From: Flavobacteriaceae bacterium
GTDB lineage: Bacteria; Bacteroidota; Bacteroidia; Flavobacteriales; Flavobacteriaceae
Reading direction: 5' to 3'
DNA length: 8,005 nt
NCBI GenBank assembly: GCA_016763715.1
Contig: JAESTG010000323.1
Coordinates: forward strand, 1-8,005
The translations under genes and the position numbers were made by a program. Within the stretch, counting starts at the first letter, position 1. Every line of letters begins with the position of its first letter. The notes below the pieces were generated by a model. It did not search any database. It saw nothing but the letters and a program-made list of their open reading frames with translations, and had not been told where the DNA came from. Of the stretch, positions 6,659-8,005 are shown piece after piece.

Positions 6659-7678
6659 TTATCCGCGTCCACGTCCTCCTCCTCTTCGGGCTCCAGAACT
6701 TCTGGAACTTCCTCCACGGGAGCCTCGATTAGCAGAACTGCTTGGACGAGAAGATCTATTCACTGAGCTGCTAGGTCTTGACGATCTATTTACGGAGCTA
6801 CTTGGGCGAGAAGATCTATTTACAGAACTACTAGGTCTTGAATTACGAACCGAAGGCCTTGTATTTCGATTTACACGACTATTTGGTCTTGTGTTTCGAA
6901 CGGAGCCTCTGCTTCTTACGCTGCTATTTCGGCTAGTAGTTCTAGCTCTACTTGATCTACGGCCAATCTCGGATCTTGAATATCTACTTCTGTTGGATGC
7001 ACTTGATCTATTTCGGCTGTAACGAGATCGTCCCGCTGTGTAACCAGTATTTCTTCTGCCTCTATTATAATTAGATGCGTATGCGTTTCCGTAGTAAGGT
7101 CGGTTATATCCTCCGTAGTATCCTCCATTATATGCGCAGTACCAAGGGTTGTAGTATCCTCCATATCCCCAGCCGTATCCATGACCCCATCCCCAATAAG
7201 AACGTCCCCATCCCCAATATGGTCTGTAATATCCTGCATAGCCCCACGGATTGTACCAGCCGCCGCCATAATATCCGTAATAGCCTCCACCTCCATAAAT
7301 ATTTATAGTAATATCACTAGTGTTGTTTCCCCATCCAGGATAACTTTCTTCGCTTTCTGGTGCTGCTATTATGATAATATTTCCTTCATCATCGGTATAT
7401 TCGGTAGTAGTATAAGATTCAATATCTGTGAAAATCAAATTATCTTCAGGAATATTCTGAATAGATTGATTTTTTGTTTTGAAGTATTGTTTGTAATAAT
7501 TATTCTTATCTGAGGTTTCAGTTTCTTCCGTAGTAGTTACCTCAGTAGTGCCGTTGCTATAAATGCCGTCATTACTGGGTGTGCTTCGGTATGAACTACA
7601 GCTTGCTAACAAAAAGAAGGACAAGCCGAAAAGCGTTAAAGGAAATAATTTTCTAGAGGAGTGTATTTTGGTATGCAT
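6659..7678 (-). CDS. Low-complexity lipoprotein: Gly/Tyr/Trp-rich then Arg/Ser-rich
   Basis: A predicted lipoprotein of unknown function, 339 residues from the ATG at 7676-7678. That start gives a normal signal: basic n-region, hydrophobic 'LFPLTLFGLSFFLLA', lipobox LASC with Cys27. In-frame ATGs at 7708 and 7705 would add 10 or 9 residues and cannot be excluded. After Cys27 comes a Thr/Glu/Asp-rich part (28-113), then a Gly/Tyr/Trp-rich stretch (114-206; 'GGYYNPWY', 'YWGWG'), then an Arg/Ser tail (206-339) with about 37 Arg, no Lys and one acidic residue, ending 'RRGGGRGRG'. Four 10-residue repeats lie in the tail. No acidic cluster follows Cys27, unlike the known flavobacterial surface-export signal, so a periplasm-facing location is more likely (inference). 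Such proteins are sometimes labelled 'vitellogenin II precursor' in flavobacteria, which carries no functional meaning. A role in binding polyanions is speculation. Confidence 0.85.
   Translation of the reverse strand: MHTKIHSSRKLFPLTLFGLSFFLLASCSSYRSTPSNDGIYSNGTTEVTTTEETETSDKNNYYKQYFKTKNQSIQNIPEDNLIFTDIESYTTTEYTDDEGNIIIIAAPESEESYPGWGNNTSDITINIYGGGGYYGYYGGGWYNPWGYAGYYRPYWGWGRSYWGWGHGYGWGYGGYYNPWYCAYNGGYYGGYNRPYYGNAYASNYNRGRRNTGYTAGRSRYSRNRSSASNRSRYSRSEIGRRSSRARTTSRNSSVRSRGSVRNTRPNSRVNRNTRPSVRNSRPSSSVNRSSRPSSSVNRSSRPSSSVNRSSRPSSSANRGSRGGSSRSSGARRGGGRGRG
6719..6838 (-). repeat. Four tandem 30-bp units encoding RPSSSVNRSS, with a 60-bp higher period
   Basis: Reading the minus strand from 6838 down, four in-frame units (6838-6809, 6808-6779, 6778-6749, 6748-6719) encode 'RPSSSVNRSS' three times and then 'RPSSSANRGS'. 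Units 1 and 3 begin AGA-CCT, while 2 and 4 begin CGC/CGT-CCA, so the underlying duplication is 60 bp. Degenerate versions ('TRPNSRVNRN', 'TRPSVRN') sit just before it in the protein, suggesting an older expansion of the same unit. In-frame length change between strains is plausible. Confidence 0.92.
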
Positions 7679-7694
7679 ATCACAGTGTTTAAAA

Positions 7695-7725
7695 TTGTTG
7701 GACATCATAAAAATAACTAGTTTTG
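7695..7725 (+). promoter_or_regulatory. Candidate proS promoter (Bacteroidetes consensus)
   Basis: TTG at 7695-7697, a 20-nt spacer, and TAGTTTTG at 7718-7725 match the Bacteroidetes -33/-7 consensus TTG...TAnnTTTG without mismatch. Transcription would start near 7732, giving a proS leader of about 48 nt. It lies downstream of the predicted start of the opposite lipoprotein transcript, within its leader and, if translation began at 7708, its first codons. Confidence 0.6.
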
Positions 7726-7766
7726 CCGAGAACTAATAATATTTAACATAGTCACAACTTTTGTGC

Positions 7767-7798
7767 CAAAAATATCGCTATGGCAAAGAATTTAACAA
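7767..7798 (-). promoter_or_regulatory. Candidate lipoprotein-gene promoter overlapping the proS start codon
   Basis: On the minus strand, TTG (7798-7796), a 21-nt spacer, and TATTTTTG (7774-7767) match the Bacteroidetes consensus without mismatch. The -33 element and spacer cover the first codons of proS, including its ATG at 7780. Transcription would start near 7760, giving a leader of about 80 nt to the chosen start, or about 50 nt to the ATG at 7708. Confidence 0.55.
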
Positions 7799-8005
7799 CT
7801 CGAAGTGAGGATTATTCAAAATGGTATAACGAACTGGTTATTCAGGCAGATTTAGCTGAAAACTCAGGTGTTCGTGGATGTATGGTAATCAAACCATATG
7901 GGTTTGCTATTTGGGAAGCAATCAAAGCAGATTTGGATCGCAGGTTCAAAGAAACAGGCCATGTTAATGCATATTTCCCTCTGTTGATCCCCAAAAGCTT
8001 TTTGA
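7780..8005 (+). CDS. proS: Prolyl-tRNA synthetase, N-terminal 75 residues (cut by window end)
   Basis: This cytosolic class II aminoacyl-tRNA synthetase charges tRNA-Pro with proline. The visible part begins '[16 protein letters not shown]' and contains '[11 protein letters not shown]', '[12 protein letters not shown]' and '[17 protein letters not shown]'. This is the start of the catalytic core around motif 1 in the archaeal/eukaryotic-like ProRS type found in Bacteroidetes, which lacks the editing insertion of the E. coli type. The full protein should be near 490 residues, so about 85% lies beyond the window. The ATG at 7780 fits the family start; the leader is A/T-rich with no clear Shine-Dalgarno. 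A divergent promoter overlaps this start. Confidence 0.95.
   Translation, partial: MAKNLTTRSEDYSKWYNELVIQADLAENSGVRGCMVIKPYGFAIWEAIKADLDRRFKETGHVNAYFPLLIPKSFL

Noticed and set aside
6719..6838. 30-bp tandem units as a CRISPR array
   Set aside because: The units are directly adjacent with no unique spacers, stay in frame, and encode a protein repeat.
6648..7022. Plus-strand open frame with Leu/Glu/Arg-rich repeats (LFTELLGRED type)
   Set aside because: It is antisense to the repetitive Arg/Ser tail of the lipoprotein. Its repeats are the shadow of the 30-bp tandem units, and the minus-strand frame has a lipobox and plausible signal peptide.
6916..7513. Other open frames over the lipoprotein gene on both strands (6916-7296 minus, 7075-7308 plus, 7181-7513 plus)
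   Set aside because: They lack signal peptides or known motifs and exist because the low-complexity sequence has few stops.

Overview
The window looks like part of a Flavobacteriia (Bacteroidetes) chromosome. The evidence is a moderately AT-rich composition, a type IX secretion (T9SS) type B C-terminal domain, a Bacteroidetes-style OmpP1/FadL porin, gene starts without clear Shine-Dalgarno sites, and two good matches to the Bacteroidetes sigma factor consensus (TTG, about 20 nt, TAnnTTTG). Family names come from reading translated motifs; no database search was possible.

Layout. (1) Positions 1-4901 (+) hold the 3' part, 1632 codons, of a giant secreted repeat protein. It begins inside what looks like the end of a choice-of-anchor L domain. 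An Ig-like segment follows, then twelve roughly 100-residue modules starting with an 'LCDD' motif, two further PKD/SprB-like modules, and a T9SS type B sorting domain. (2) Positions 4902-5002 hold a strong hairpin that can end transcription from both sides. (3) Positions 5003-6517 (-) encode an OmpP1/FadL-type outer-membrane beta-barrel. (4) Positions 6518-6658 hold an AT-rich hairpin that probably ends the next gene's transcript. (5) Positions 6659-7678 (-) encode a lipoprotein with an extreme low-complexity body: first Gly/Tyr/Trp-rich, then an Arg/Ser-rich tail without lysine, including a 10-residue tandem repeat. (6) Positions 7679-7779 hold two divergent promoters whose predicted transcripts overlap. 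(7) Positions 7780-8005 (+) are the start of proS, prolyl-tRNA synthetase, cut by the window end.

The genes do not form one pathway. Three encode envelope or secreted products and proS is housekeeping. The lipoprotein and porin genes lie in tandem on the minus strand, separated by a probable terminator, and converge on the secreted-protein gene.

No defence system, CRISPR array, RNA gene or insertion sequence was seen. The most notable signals are the three-domain (A-B-C) super-repeat of about 900 bp in the secreted protein, and an 8-C tract in its coding sequence where either single-base slip stops translation before the secretion signal. The crossed divergent promoters at proS and the two-level tandem repeat in the Arg-rich lipoprotein are also worth a look.
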